A stretch of 64,000 nt of DNA, from assembly GCA_028877215.1 (NCBI GenBank), contig JAPPFJ010000033.1, positions 62,001 through 126,000 of the forward strand, written 5' to 3'. The DNA is from Gemmatimonadota bacterium (GTDB taxonomy: Bacteria > Latescibacterota > UBA2968 > GCA-2709665). The notes under the pieces are model-generated. The model was given only the letters and a program-made list of their open reading frames with translations. It searched no databases and was not told the origin of the DNA. The first letter of the stretch is position 1; every line of letters begins with the position of its first letter. A program made the translations under genes and the position numbers. This document shows, in pieces, positions 54,860 to 62,534 of this stretch.

Positions 54860-55606
54860 CTACTTCCTTCCCGATTCGTAAAACTTGACGGCCACCTCGA
54901 GGTCCAGCATCTGCAGCAGCGGCATCACGCCCTTGATGCCCCAGGCCTCCCGAGGACCGAGCGTCCCCACCAGGAAATTGTGCTGAGCCCGGAAATCCAG
55001 TGAAATGTTGTTGGTCATGAACCTCTCGACGCCGAACCCGAAATGCGCCCCCAGCGCCCACCGGCTCTCCACCACCGGATCGAGGACCACGCTTGGATCC
55101 AGCCTGTTCTGCTCGGAGCCCGCGACAGGGATGCCCTTCTGCCCCGGATAGATCAGGCCGCTCACGCGATTGCTGTAGCTGTGAAAACCGCCGCCGGCGA
55201 CCACGTAGGGTGACGTCGCCTGGTTATTGAACAGGCGCGATTTGTCACCGAGCCGGAAAATCATGTTGCACAGCACGCTGTTGATCCGCATACTGGCATC
55301 CGAGCGGGGGCTTGCGTAATCCTTCGAGTCTTCGTTCCAGGTGAACGTCTGATTCTCGATCTTGCCGTCTTTGTATTGTAAACGGTGATATTCGAACTCG
55401 AGCGCGTTGTTGGCATTCCTGTTGTAAACCACGCTGCCGCCCCAACGCACTGCCTGGGTGTACCAGTTGTTCCGAAGCCCCAAAACGGGCAGGTTGTAGC
55501 CCAACAGCAACCGCCCGCCGATCCGGTCATACTCCTGCGCGCCGGAATTCGGGGCGAGAAGCGCCACCAGAAGCCCGGCAACAGCCGCAAACCTCCATGT
55601 GCCCAT
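54860..55606 (-). CDS. Small outer-membrane beta-barrel protein, family unknown
   Basis: The 248-residue protein has a signal peptide (MGTWRFAAVAGLLVALLAPN, then SGAQ). Alternating strands follow (IGGRLLLGYNLPVLGLRNNW, NALEFEYHRLQYKDGK, SPYVVAGGGFHSYSNRVSG, ALGAHFGFGVERFMTNNISL), consistent with an eight- to ten-strand barrel of the OmpA/OMP_b-brl kind. No enzyme motif is seen. The ATG at 55606 is eight bases after AAGGAGGG. It is the first gene of the envelope operon, 96 bases before the TonB-dependent receptor gene. Confidence 0.72.
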   Translation of the reverse strand: MGTWRFAAVAGLLVALLAPNSGAQEYDRIGGRLLLGYNLPVLGLRNNWYTQAVRWGGSVVYNRNANNALEFEYHRLQYKDGKIENQTFTWNEDSKDYASPRSDASMRINSVLCNMIFRLGDKSRLFNNQATSPYVVAGGGFHSYSNRVSGLIYPGQKGIPVAGSEQNRLDPSVVLDPVVESRWALGAHFGFGVERFMTNNISLDFRAQHNFLVGTLGPREAWGIKGVMPLLQMLDLEVAVKFYESGRK

Positions 55607-55889
55607 AGACTGCCCTCCTTGTGATGGATCGGGCCGCGCGATCGCCGCCGACATTCTCGCGAAACCCGGTCCGATTGCAGTACTTTGGCTCAACCTGTCA
55701 CCGACTCCCCGCAAGTTTCCGGCGATGCTTCACGGGCCCGTTCGGCGGCATCCGGAACGGGCGTCCGCAAATTCCGGAGGGGGGCCGAAAATTACAGATA
55801 CGGCAAGACGGTGCCCCTCCCACAGAGAAAGCCGTCGCGATGCCGTTTCGATACCCGCCACCGAAGCGGGTACACAACTAAAACATCCT
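55607..55889 (-). other. Structured ~285-base 5' leader of the envelope operon
   Basis: The predicted start of transcription is near 55890, so the mRNA carries a long untranslated leader. Two stems are visible: TACCCGC/GCGGGTA with a 7-base loop (55852-55872) close to the 5' end, and CCCGTTC/GAACGGG with an 11-base loop (55737-55761). No known riboswitch consensus was recognised. No convincing gene is present. Confidence 0.45.
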
Positions 55890-55896
55890 ATTAGCA

Positions 55897-55926
55897 ATGA
55901 TAACACCGGCCCGCGGATTTTGTCAA
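55897..55926 (-). promoter_or_regulatory. Strong sigma70 promoter of the envelope operon
   Basis: On the minus strand TTGACA (55926-55921) and TATCAT (55902-55897) are separated by 18 bases. Just upstream lie a run of eight T and a run of seven A on that strand (55930-55948), which would act as an UP element. The promoter points toward the outer-membrane gene at 55606. Confidence 0.75.
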
Positions 55927-55965
55927 GAGAAAAAAAAGGTGTTTTTTTGAAAACAGGAACGTCAG

Positions 55966-56118
55966 GGGCCCGCACGGGCGTGGCGGGGTCGTACGCGGGA
56001 CGAAGACCCCGCCCCATGCGGGGAGGAGTGCGGCCCCCGACGCGGTCACACAGGAATGTCCGCCCCAACCTCGCAACGGTCCTTCGCGGCGCGGGCGCCC
56101 ACAAGGGACGCCCCTACA
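55966..56118. repeat. Palindrome-dense intergenic block
   Basis: The block contains GGCGGGGTC (55982-55990) paired with GACCCCGCC (56005-56013), CCCCGC/GCGGGG around CCCAT just after it, and GCCCG/CGGGC before it. It ends with copy 2 of the 27-bp element. The arrangement resembles a composite REP/BIME array between divergent operons. Confidence 0.6.
56092..56118. repeat. Dispersed 27-bp palindromic repeat, copy 2
   Basis: It is identical base for base to 29394-29420. It lies in the divergent gap between the envelope operon and the acetyltransferase operon, at the end of the palindrome-dense block. Confidence 0.75.
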
Positions 56119-56174
56119 ATGCTAACGCGGCCGTGAGATCCGGTAACACGAGTTGGAAATTCGCGGTGAAGGTA

Positions 56175-56214
56175 TCGCAAAATGTGTCGCTACTGTCTCA
56201 TTTTGCGACAGTAG
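56175..56214 (+). promoter_or_regulatory. Overlapping alternative hairpins upstream of the heparinase-like gene
   Basis: TCGCAAAATG (56175-56184) pairs with CATTTTGCGA (56199-56208). CTACTGTC (56190-56197) pairs with GACAGTAG (56207-56214). The two stems use overlapping bases and cannot form together. The element lies ~160 bases before the first gene of the + operon. If it is within the transcript it could switch folds; if not, it could be a protein-binding site. Confidence 0.4.
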
Positions 56215-56274
56215 TAGGGTCATACTACGCGTCTTGTCCGAATGCGCCGCCATCCGCTCCACGGTCAAAGGGGC

Positions 56275-56303
56275 TTGCAATCCCCCCCGGTATGGTTTAG
56301 ACT
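56275..56303 (+). promoter_or_regulatory. Weak promoter candidate for the right-hand operon
   Basis: TTGCAA (56275-56280) and TAGACT (56298-56303) are spaced by 17 bases, each matching four of six consensus positions. It lies ~70 bases upstream of the ATG at 56371. No better match was seen in the gap. Confidence 0.3.
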
Positions 56304-56370
56304 TGGGTTGAAGGGCTTTGCGAAGCCAGACCGTTCGATTTCATGCCTGATCCTGAAATGGATTCCTCCG

Positions 56371-58479
56371 ATGGTCGATCCCGAGGCGCCGCGGTTGATT
56401 CTGTCTGACTGCGAACTGGATGAACTGCGCAATCGCAGCGCTTCGACGCACGAGCGGTTCTTCAGGGCAATGGTCGAAGACCTGAACGGCCGGTTGCCTG
56501 TCGATCCGCCCGAATCGCTCTGGGACCTGGAGGAGCCCGCGTACAGCGATCTCCTCGAGATCTGTTTTTCTCTGGTGGTGAATTGCGGCATCGCCTGGCA
56601 CGTTACCGGAGACGGGAGGTGGAGCGGACTGGCCGAACGCTGGCTGGCGCGATGGGTCGATGTCGACAGCGCACGCGACGAACAGGTCAGGGCGTCCTAC
56701 CTGGTGGCCTTTCACGTGATGGCGCTGGCTTATGGCGTGGATCTGTTGGGGCGGGTTCTGCCGCGACCGTTGGTACAACGCGCGGTCGAGGTGTTGCGGG
56801 TCGAGACCGGACGTATGGTCCGGCACATGGATACCGGCGAAGCCGGCTGGAGCCGGCGATACCACTACCACGACTGCTGGGTGCCGGTCTTCGGCGCCGG
56901 CGTCGGCTGTCTGGCCCTGTTGCCCTACGCGCCCGAAGCCGGGGCCTGGTTATCCGCGGTGGAACGGGAGGTCGAACGAATCGTCTCCATCCAGGGAGAA
57001 GACGGGGCCTGGAACGAGGGCGTGGCCCCTCTGAATTACGCGCTGGGGCCGATGTTGTTCTACCTCGAGGGCAGAAAACGGGTCTTCGGCGAAAATGCGT
57101 TTGACGTGCCCTGGCTGAAGGCATTGTCCCGCTGGCGCGCGTACCACCTGCTTCCGGACGGAAGCTACGTATTTCTTGACGATTCGACGCCCAGCGGCCG
57201 GTATCACGGTGAGACCGGCGGTGTTGTGGCATTTCAGATGTACAAACTCGCGTCCGAGTTCAACGACAGCCTGGCGCAGTGGCAGGCGGAACGGGAATCC
57301 GCCCGCTCGTTCCTGAAGGATTATCACGACTACGGCTGGAGCTTCCTTTGGTACAGTCCCGGCGTTGAGGCGGAACCCCCTGACGGATTGCCGACCGCCG
57401 CCGCCTTCCCGTCGATGGGCCAGTTTTTCTCCCGCACGGGGTTTGACGAGGGCGCATCCGTACTTAGCTTCGAGTGTACCGTTCCCGGCGGGCCTCTGGC
57501 GCAGTCGGGGCTGAATGCGGGGCTTCCCATACAGACCATTACGCAGAACAAGCACGCCCATTACGAAGACCGCGCGGCGTTTACGTACTTTGTTAACGGT
57601 CACTATTTCTTCCGGCCGTCAGGATATTTCAGGTTCGACACCGCATTCAAGAATACGCTCACCTTCGACAGCCGGGGACAGTCGGTCGATCCGGACACCG
57701 GCGGCGAGATTACGGGCGTGTTTCGGGGCGAGAACGACGTGTATTCGGCCGCGCGTTGCGAGGCGGCGTCGGCGTACCCGGAAGTGCCGGGCCTGTCCGC
57801 CTTCGAGCGGACCGTGTTGCACGCGCGGGACCGTCACGTCGTATTCGTGCTGGATCGCGTACGGTTCTCCGGCCCTGAGACGCTTCCCGTGGAAGCCCAC
57901 TTTCACGTCGGACATGAGGTCACTACCCGGATCGACGCGGACGGATCGCTCCGGCTGGAGACGCCATGCGGACGGGCCTGCGGTCTTTATCACGCTGCGC
58001 CGCAGGCGGCGGCGTTCGAACGGGTTCCGCAACCGGTCGACCCGTTTTGGAAAGAGTACCTGTCCGGCTACGACATCCCGCCGGAAGACCTGGAGGCGAT
58101 GGATCAGGTGGACCTTCGCTTCCGGTTCGAGATGGCCGGCGAGACGTCGCTCGACGTCCTTTGGGCGATTCTGCCTTTCGGCGCGGACTGCGTTGCGGGA
58201 CAACGGGCCGAAGGTTCGATGATCTCATTCTGGTACGCAGTCCCGGGCGAAGCGCCGCAGCTGGTTCTGGCGCCTCCCTTGGAGGAAGCCCCCGGTCTGA
58301 TCCGCGGACCGTTGCTTCCGCAGCGTCCTGACAGCATCTACATCCTGGGTGGCCCGCCAGAAGGAGCGATCAGGTTCGTACTTGAGAACGATGACCGTGA
58401 ACGATGGAAACCCGTGCTCGGCGAGGGCCCGGCATATACGCTCACCGAGGCTGGAACGGCCATAATCAAGCGCGACTGA
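56371..58479 (+). CDS. Heparinase II/III-like protein, cytoplasmic form
   Basis: The 702-residue protein has a helical barrel (~30-340: HYHDCWVPVFGAGVGCLALL, GEDGAWNEGVAPLNYALGPM). A beta-sandwich follows with TQNKHAHYEDRAAFTYFVNG at ~391, the position of the catalytic His motif. No signal peptide is seen. The ATG at 56371 is chosen because the long upstream extension has no family features, although no good ribosome site precedes it; the start is uncertain. It opens the right-hand operon, with the GNAT gene 49 bases downstream. Lyase activity on an amino-sugar- or uronate-containing glycan is inferred. Confidence 0.8.
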   Translation: MVDPEAPRLILSDCELDELRNRSASTHERFFRAMVEDLNGRLPVDPPESLWDLEEPAYSDLLEICFSLVVNCGIAWHVTGDGRWSGLAERWLARWVDVDSARDEQVRASYLVAFHVMALAYGVDLLGRVLPRPLVQRAVEVLRVETGRMVRHMDTGEAGWSRRYHYHDCWVPVFGAGVGCLALLPYAPEAGAWLSAVEREVERIVSIQGEDGAWNEGVAPLNYALGPMLFYLEGRKRVFGENAFDVPWLKALSRWRAYHLLPDGSYVFLDDSTPSGRYHGETGGVVAFQMYKLASEFNDSLAQWQAERESARSFLKDYHDYGWSFLWYSPGVEAEPPDGLPTAAAFPSMGQFFSRTGFDEGASVLSFECTVPGGPLAQSGLNAGLPIQTITQNKHAHYEDRAAFTYFVNGHYFFRPSGYFRFDTAFKNTLTFDSRGQSVDPDTGGEITGVFRGENDVYSAARCEAASAYPEVPGLSAFERTVLHARDRHVVFVLDRVRFSGPETLPVEAHFHVGHEVTTRIDADGSLRLETPCGRACGLYHAAPQAAAFERVPQPVDPFWKEYLSGYDIPPEDLEAMDQVDLRFRFEMAGETSLDVLWAILPFGADCVAGQRAEGSMISFWYAVPGEAPQLVLAPPLEEAPGLIRGPLLPQRPDSIYILGGPPEGAIRFVLENDDRERWKPVLGEGPAYTLTEAGTAIIKRD

Positions 58480-58528
58480 GCGCAGCGCGGGGGTTGGCCC
58501 CCGACAATTCGACAAGGAGACAGGGACT

Positions 58529-59119
58529 GTGAGAATCGAAGCAATCTGGGAGAAGAAGCAGGAATACATTCCGGTGGTGATGGTCAGGGAAGACCTCACG
58601 GACCTCCCCGTATATCCGCTTCCCGCGGGGTACCGCCTCCGCTACTACCGGGCCGGAGAAGACCACCTCTGGGCGGAAATCGAGGTCGCCGTGGCTTCGT
58701 TCGATTCGATGGACGGGGCGTTGGCCGGCTTCGAACGCGAGTTCGGCCACGGTCGGGACCGGATGGAGGAACGGTGCCTTTATCTCGAAGCCCCGGACGG
58801 TCAGGTGATCGGCACGAGCACGGCCTGGTACAACGATGCATTCAATGGGAAGGACTACGGCCGCATCCACTGGATCGCCATCCGACCGGAGTATCAGGGC
58901 CGGGGACTCGCCAGACCGCTTCTGGCGGCCTCGCTTCGGCGGATCGCGGATTTCCACGATCGTGCGTACCTGACCACCCAGACCACCAGCGCGCGCGCGA
59001 TCAACCTGTACCTGGACTTCGACTTCGTCCCGTTTGAGACGTACAGTCGATGTAAAGAAGGCTGGACATGGCTCGCCTCCATCCTGGACCATCCGTCTCT
59101 CGCCGGGTACCGCGGCTGA
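58529..59119 (+). CDS. GNAT-family N-acetyltransferase
   Basis: The 196-residue protein contains the acetyl-CoA-binding signature IHWIAIRPEYQGRGLARPLL, followed by AINLYLDFDFVPFE. The first ~90 residues are a family-specific substrate part. The start is GTG at 58529, with AAGGAGA eight bases before. It sits between a heparinase-like gene and two AAC(3)-fold genes. Acetylation of an amino group on a sugar derivative is plausible but not shown by the sequence. Confidence 0.88.
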   Translation: MRIEAIWEKKQEYIPVVMVREDLTDLPVYPLPAGYRLRYYRAGEDHLWAEIEVAVASFDSMDGALAGFEREFGHGRDRMEERCLYLEAPDGQVIGTSTAWYNDAFNGKDYGRIHWIAIRPEYQGRGLARPLLAASLRRIADFHDRAYLTTQTTSARAINLYLDFDFVPFETYSRCKEGWTWLASILDHPSLAGYRG

Positions 59120-59193
59120 CTGGCAGAAGGACCGGGCGGCAAACGACTCTGATATCGGAACCTGCTTCGCTCATTTCAAGGGAGACTCCCCGG

Positions 59194-60069
59194 ATGGCAA
59201 AGAAACCCTGGTCACCGGAAGGAAAGACCGTCGTCAGGAAAAACGACGTCATCGAAGGCCTCCGAAACCTGGGGGTGAACCCCGGAGACGCCGTGTTTTT
59301 CCACAATTCCCTGAGCAGTATGGGTTACGTGGAGGGCGGCGCGGAAACCGTGATCGATGCGTTTCTTGAGGCGGTAGGGCCCCGGGGCACGATCGCGGTG
59401 CATACGTGTCATTTCAACGGATGGCACTGTGAGTACGTGCTCAACAGCGGAAGCCCGGCATTCGACGTTCGACGCTCGCCCTCGCGGATGGGTCGGATCA
59501 CGGAAGTCTTCCGGCATCATCCTGATGCCGTGCGATGCCTGGATTCCAGCAATCCGATGTGTGCGATCGGGCATCAGGCGGAGTACCTCGCGGAAGGCGC
59601 GGTTCGCTGTTTCACCCCGTGCGGACGGGATACGGCCTGGGGAAAGCTGGGCGAAATCGACGCTCATTACATGTTCCTGGGAACGGGATGGACCAGCTGC
59701 ACGATGATGCACGCCTGTGAGGAATACGGGCACGCGCCCTATGCGCTGATGGACGAGCCCTCCCGGCTGGAGGTGGCGGACGAGCGGGGCCGGATCCACG
59801 TCCACGTTCAGAAGGTGCATACGCCGAACGTGCCCAGGGACTACTTTCTGATGGAGCCCGAGATGCAGAGGCTGGGCCTCGTTCAGTACGGATCGATCGG
59901 CGATGCGAGAGTGACGATGATGAACGCCCGGGAACTGATTGACGCCGGCGCCCGGTGCATCGTGGAAGATCCGGGATTCCTGTTGCGGGAACGCAGTTTC
60001 CTGGAGCACTGCAGGGACCATCAAAGAGGACTCATTCCTCCTGGATATACGGGCGTTTCCGACGTTTAG
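59194..60069 (+). CDS. AAC(3)-fold protein, possibly inactive
   Basis: The 291-residue protein matches the aminoglycoside 3-N-acetyltransferase family: DAVFFHNSLSSMGYVEGGAE, VIDAFLEAVGPRGTIAVHT and FLGTGWTSCTMMHACEE. Family members usually have RSxHP before the active region; here it is LDSSNP, and the usual HSS is HNS. The catalytic His may thus be missing. Similar proteins outside resistance loci act on other amino compounds. AAGGGAGA precedes the ATG at 59194, which is preferred over the upstream start at 59068 inside the GNAT gene. The MBL gene follows after 25 bases. Confidence 0.85.
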   Translation: MAKKPWSPEGKTVVRKNDVIEGLRNLGVNPGDAVFFHNSLSSMGYVEGGAETVIDAFLEAVGPRGTIAVHTCHFNGWHCEYVLNSGSPAFDVRRSPSRMGRITEVFRHHPDAVRCLDSSNPMCAIGHQAEYLAEGAVRCFTPCGRDTAWGKLGEIDAHYMFLGTGWTSCTMMHACEEYGHAPYALMDEPSRLEVADERGRIHVHVQKVHTPNVPRDYFLMEPEMQRLGLVQYGSIGDARVTMMNARELIDAGARCIVEDPGFLLRERSFLEHCRDHQRGLIPPGYTGVSDV

Positions 60070-60094
60070 AGTGACAGAGCCGACGGAGGTAGGA

Positions 60095-60790
60095 ATGCAA
60101 ATATTGCCGAACATCTATCTCGCGGACGGGTTCGCCTACGCCCAGCACCCGAATTTCTACGTGCTGCATAACGATGCCGGCACGATCATGGTCGACTCGG
60201 GATCGGTCCCCGGCGACCTGGATCGGGCCGAATCGCAGCTGGCCTTGTGGGGAATCTCGCTGGAAAAAGTGGATTACCTGTTTCTGACCCACAGCCACTA
60301 CGACCACATCGGCAACGCCGCGGCGATTCGTGAACGCGGCGCCCTCGTGATCGCCGGGCCCGGCGACGCGGAGGGGATCGAGAACTCGGACGCGCGCACG
60401 ATTCCGTACGCCGCCGGGTTCCGTCTCCCGGCCTGCAAGGTTGACCGCGTGGTCGAGGACGGCGAAGTCATCGACGCCTGCGGATTTCGATTCGAGGTCA
60501 TCCACGCGCCCGGTCACACCAACGGGTGTGTCATCTACCAGTTAGAACACGCCGGAAAGACCATCTGGCTCGCCGGCGACGTGTTGTTCTGCGGAAATAC
60601 GCACTACCAGCCGGAACTGGGCTGGCAGGGAGGAGAAGAGTTCGACAAACCCACGTATATACGGACCCTGAAAAGGCTTTCCACGCTGCACGTTGATTGC
60701 ATCCTTTCAGGGCATCACATACCTTACCTGCGCGAGGGCTATAGACTGGTGGGGCGCGCATACGCGAAGGCGCTGATCGAATGGCGGTAG
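60095..60790 (+). CDS. Metallo-beta-lactamase-fold hydrolase
   Basis: The 231-residue protein shows the dinuclear zinc motif HSHYDHIG at ~68-75, then HAPGHTNG, WLAGDVLF and LSGHH, the full ligand set of the MBL fold. This group includes glyoxalase II-like thioesterases and sugar lactonases; the size and motifs do not settle which. GGAGGTAGG lies just before the ATG at 60095, so the longer frame starting at 59939 inside the AAC(3) gene is not used. It may hydrolyse an acetylated or lactone intermediate of the same pathway. Confidence 0.88.
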   Translation: MQILPNIYLADGFAYAQHPNFYVLHNDAGTIMVDSGSVPGDLDRAESQLALWGISLEKVDYLFLTHSHYDHIGNAAAIRERGALVIAGPGDAEGIENSDARTIPYAAGFRLPACKVDRVVEDGEVIDACGFRFEVIHAPGHTNGCVIYQLEHAGKTIWLAGDVLFCGNTHYQPELGWQGGEEFDKPTYIRTLKRLSTLHVDCILSGHHIPYLREGYRLVGRAYAKALIEWR

Positions 60791-60872
60791 CGACGGGGCC
60801 GCGAAAAGGCATCTGCCACATAAGGCACAAAAACACAAAAGGGCCTGGCAGTCCAAAGTCGTCGTTTTCGAA

Positions 60873-62447
60873 ATGTCCGGGACAGCAGTGATGTTGACTC
60901 AACGCGAAATCGAAGAAGGGTTGTTGGCGCTGGGATTGCAGCCCGGCGCGATTGTGGTCGTCCATTCGTCACTGAGCAGCCTGGGACCCGTATCGGGCGG
61001 CGCTAACGCGGTGATCGACGCACTCATCGAAGCCTTGGGACCCGACGGAACCCTGATGATGCCCACCCATCCGGCCCGCGACGGACGCACGTTCGATCCG
61101 GACGCGATCCCTTCGGACATGGGCGTCATCAGCGAGACGTTTCGATTGCGGCAGGGCGTGCTGCGCAGCCGGCATCCGTATCATCCGGTGGCGGGGCACG
61201 GTGCGAGGGCGGAGGAGATCCTCTCCGATCACGAAGAAAGCGCCGTGCCGGACGGGCCGGAGACGCCCTATGGCCGCCTGATCACCCTCGGCGGAAAGGT
61301 GCTGCACATCGGATGCGACCTGGATACGATGACGCTGCTGCACACGGTGGAGGCGGAACTGGACCTGCCGTATCTCCGTGAATTGGATATGAACTATGTG
61401 GGCGAAAACGGCGAGGTCCGCGCGATGACGATTCGCCGCTGTCCGGGAGGGCATCGCGGGGGCGTGTTGAAGTTCGATCGGCTGTTCAGAGCGGAGGGCG
61501 CCATGGCGGTGGATACGATCGGGCCGGCGGTTTGCCGCCTGATCGACGCTCCCAGGGGCGCGGCCATTATGCGGCGCGAGATGTCGCGCGACCCCGGCTT
61601 TGCGCTGGATGAGAATCCGAATTGCGCCGATTGCGTGGGATACAGGGAGAAGATCGCGAGATCGATCGCCGTCCAGACGGCCGCCCGGCGCGATGAGTCA
61701 GCCGCATCCGTGGAATCCCTGAAGTCCTTGTTGGAGGATGAGGATTTCAGCGTGAGCGTGCCGCTGTGGAAGATGCATGGCAATCCCGGCAGAACGCTTG
61801 ATTCGGTCGCAAGAGCGGGGGTTTCATCGGTCGAAATGCATACGAATCACCTGGTCCACATGGCTATCCTTGGCGAAGGCCTGGAGGATCGGGGCCTCAA
61901 CGTTCTTGTATCACGCACGCCGTTCGCATCTTCCGGGGTGCTGGCTGAGGCTTGTGAAATTGCATCCGGTTTCGGTGCGGAGTACCTGCACGTCCGGCTG
62001 CCTGAAGACCTCGATCGGGCGGACCTCAACCGTGCGTTGGAAAGGCTGTCCAGGGTCGCCGACGTCAATGGGATGGACGTGCTTGTGGGTAATCCCGCGG
62101 GTATGAATCCGTCGGATATCGCCGGAGGGCTTAGAGAAATCGGATCGGCCAGACTGAACATGGCATACGATCCGGCCGCCGTCGCGGTCCAGGTCGGAAG
62201 CCCGTTCTATATGGGACTCTACAAGGGGCCGATTCGGCGGTCTGTCAGGCACGTCGACTTCAGGGACGTCGTTTCGCCGACCGGCGAACCGGCGGTTCCC
62301 GGCGGAGGCAACGCGGAACTCGTGGAGATTATGTCCAATCTCCGGTGTCGAAGTTTCGACGGCGTCTTCTGCCTGTGGCCGCTGCCCGGCGAATCGGGAT
62401 TTCAGGATGCCGTAAACGGACTTCGTGATATACTGATGCGTATTTAG
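60873..62447 (+). CDS. Fusion of AAC(3)-fold acetyltransferase and TIM-barrel domain
   Basis: The protein has 524 residues. Residues 1-~280 are a well-preserved AAC(3) domain: IVVVHSSLSSLGPVSGGANA, LIEALGPDGTLMMPTHPARD, LRSRHPYHPVAGHG, GCDLDTMTLLHTVE, and a Cys pair (NCADC). After a linker, residues ~295-524 look like a sugar-phosphate-isomerase/AP-endonuclease-2 type TIM barrel (LDSVARAGVSSVEMHTNHLV, GFGAEYLHVRLPEDL, LNMAYDPAAVAVQV, VRHVDFRDV). The ATG at 60873 and the ATG at 60891 are both possible; neither has a strong ribosome site. A second, weaker AAC(3) paralogue lies two genes upstream. The barrel's metal ligands are not all obvious. Confidence 0.82.
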   Translation: MSGTAVMLTQREIEEGLLALGLQPGAIVVVHSSLSSLGPVSGGANAVIDALIEALGPDGTLMMPTHPARDGRTFDPDAIPSDMGVISETFRLRQGVLRSRHPYHPVAGHGARAEEILSDHEESAVPDGPETPYGRLITLGGKVLHIGCDLDTMTLLHTVEAELDLPYLRELDMNYVGENGEVRAMTIRRCPGGHRGGVLKFDRLFRAEGAMAVDTIGPAVCRLIDAPRGAAIMRREMSRDPGFALDENPNCADCVGYREKIARSIAVQTAARRDESAASVESLKSLLEDEDFSVSVPLWKMHGNPGRTLDSVARAGVSSVEMHTNHLVHMAILGEGLEDRGLNVLVSRTPFASSGVLAEACEIASGFGAEYLHVRLPEDLDRADLNRALERLSRVADVNGMDVLVGNPAGMNPSDIAGGLREIGSARLNMAYDPAAVAVQVGSPFYMGLYKGPIRRSVRHVDFRDVVSPTGEPAVPGGGNAELVEIMSNLRCRSFDGVFCLWPLPGESGFQDAVNGLRDILMRI

Positions 62448-62534
62448 TGTCGCTATTGCCTCCCACTGAACACGTACCAGGGACGCGATCCGGACTATTG
62501 ACGCTGTAAACTTCCTGCAACCGGAATTGGAAGG

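Noticed and set aside
51623-55606. SusC/SusD pair
   Set aside because: The receptor has no SusD-like lipoprotein neighbour; the adjacent small protein is a beta-barrel.
59194-62447. Aminoglycoside-resistance cassette
   Set aside because: Two AAC(3)-fold genes are present, but one lacks the His motif, the other is fused to a TIM barrel, and there is no integron, transposase or other resistance gene.
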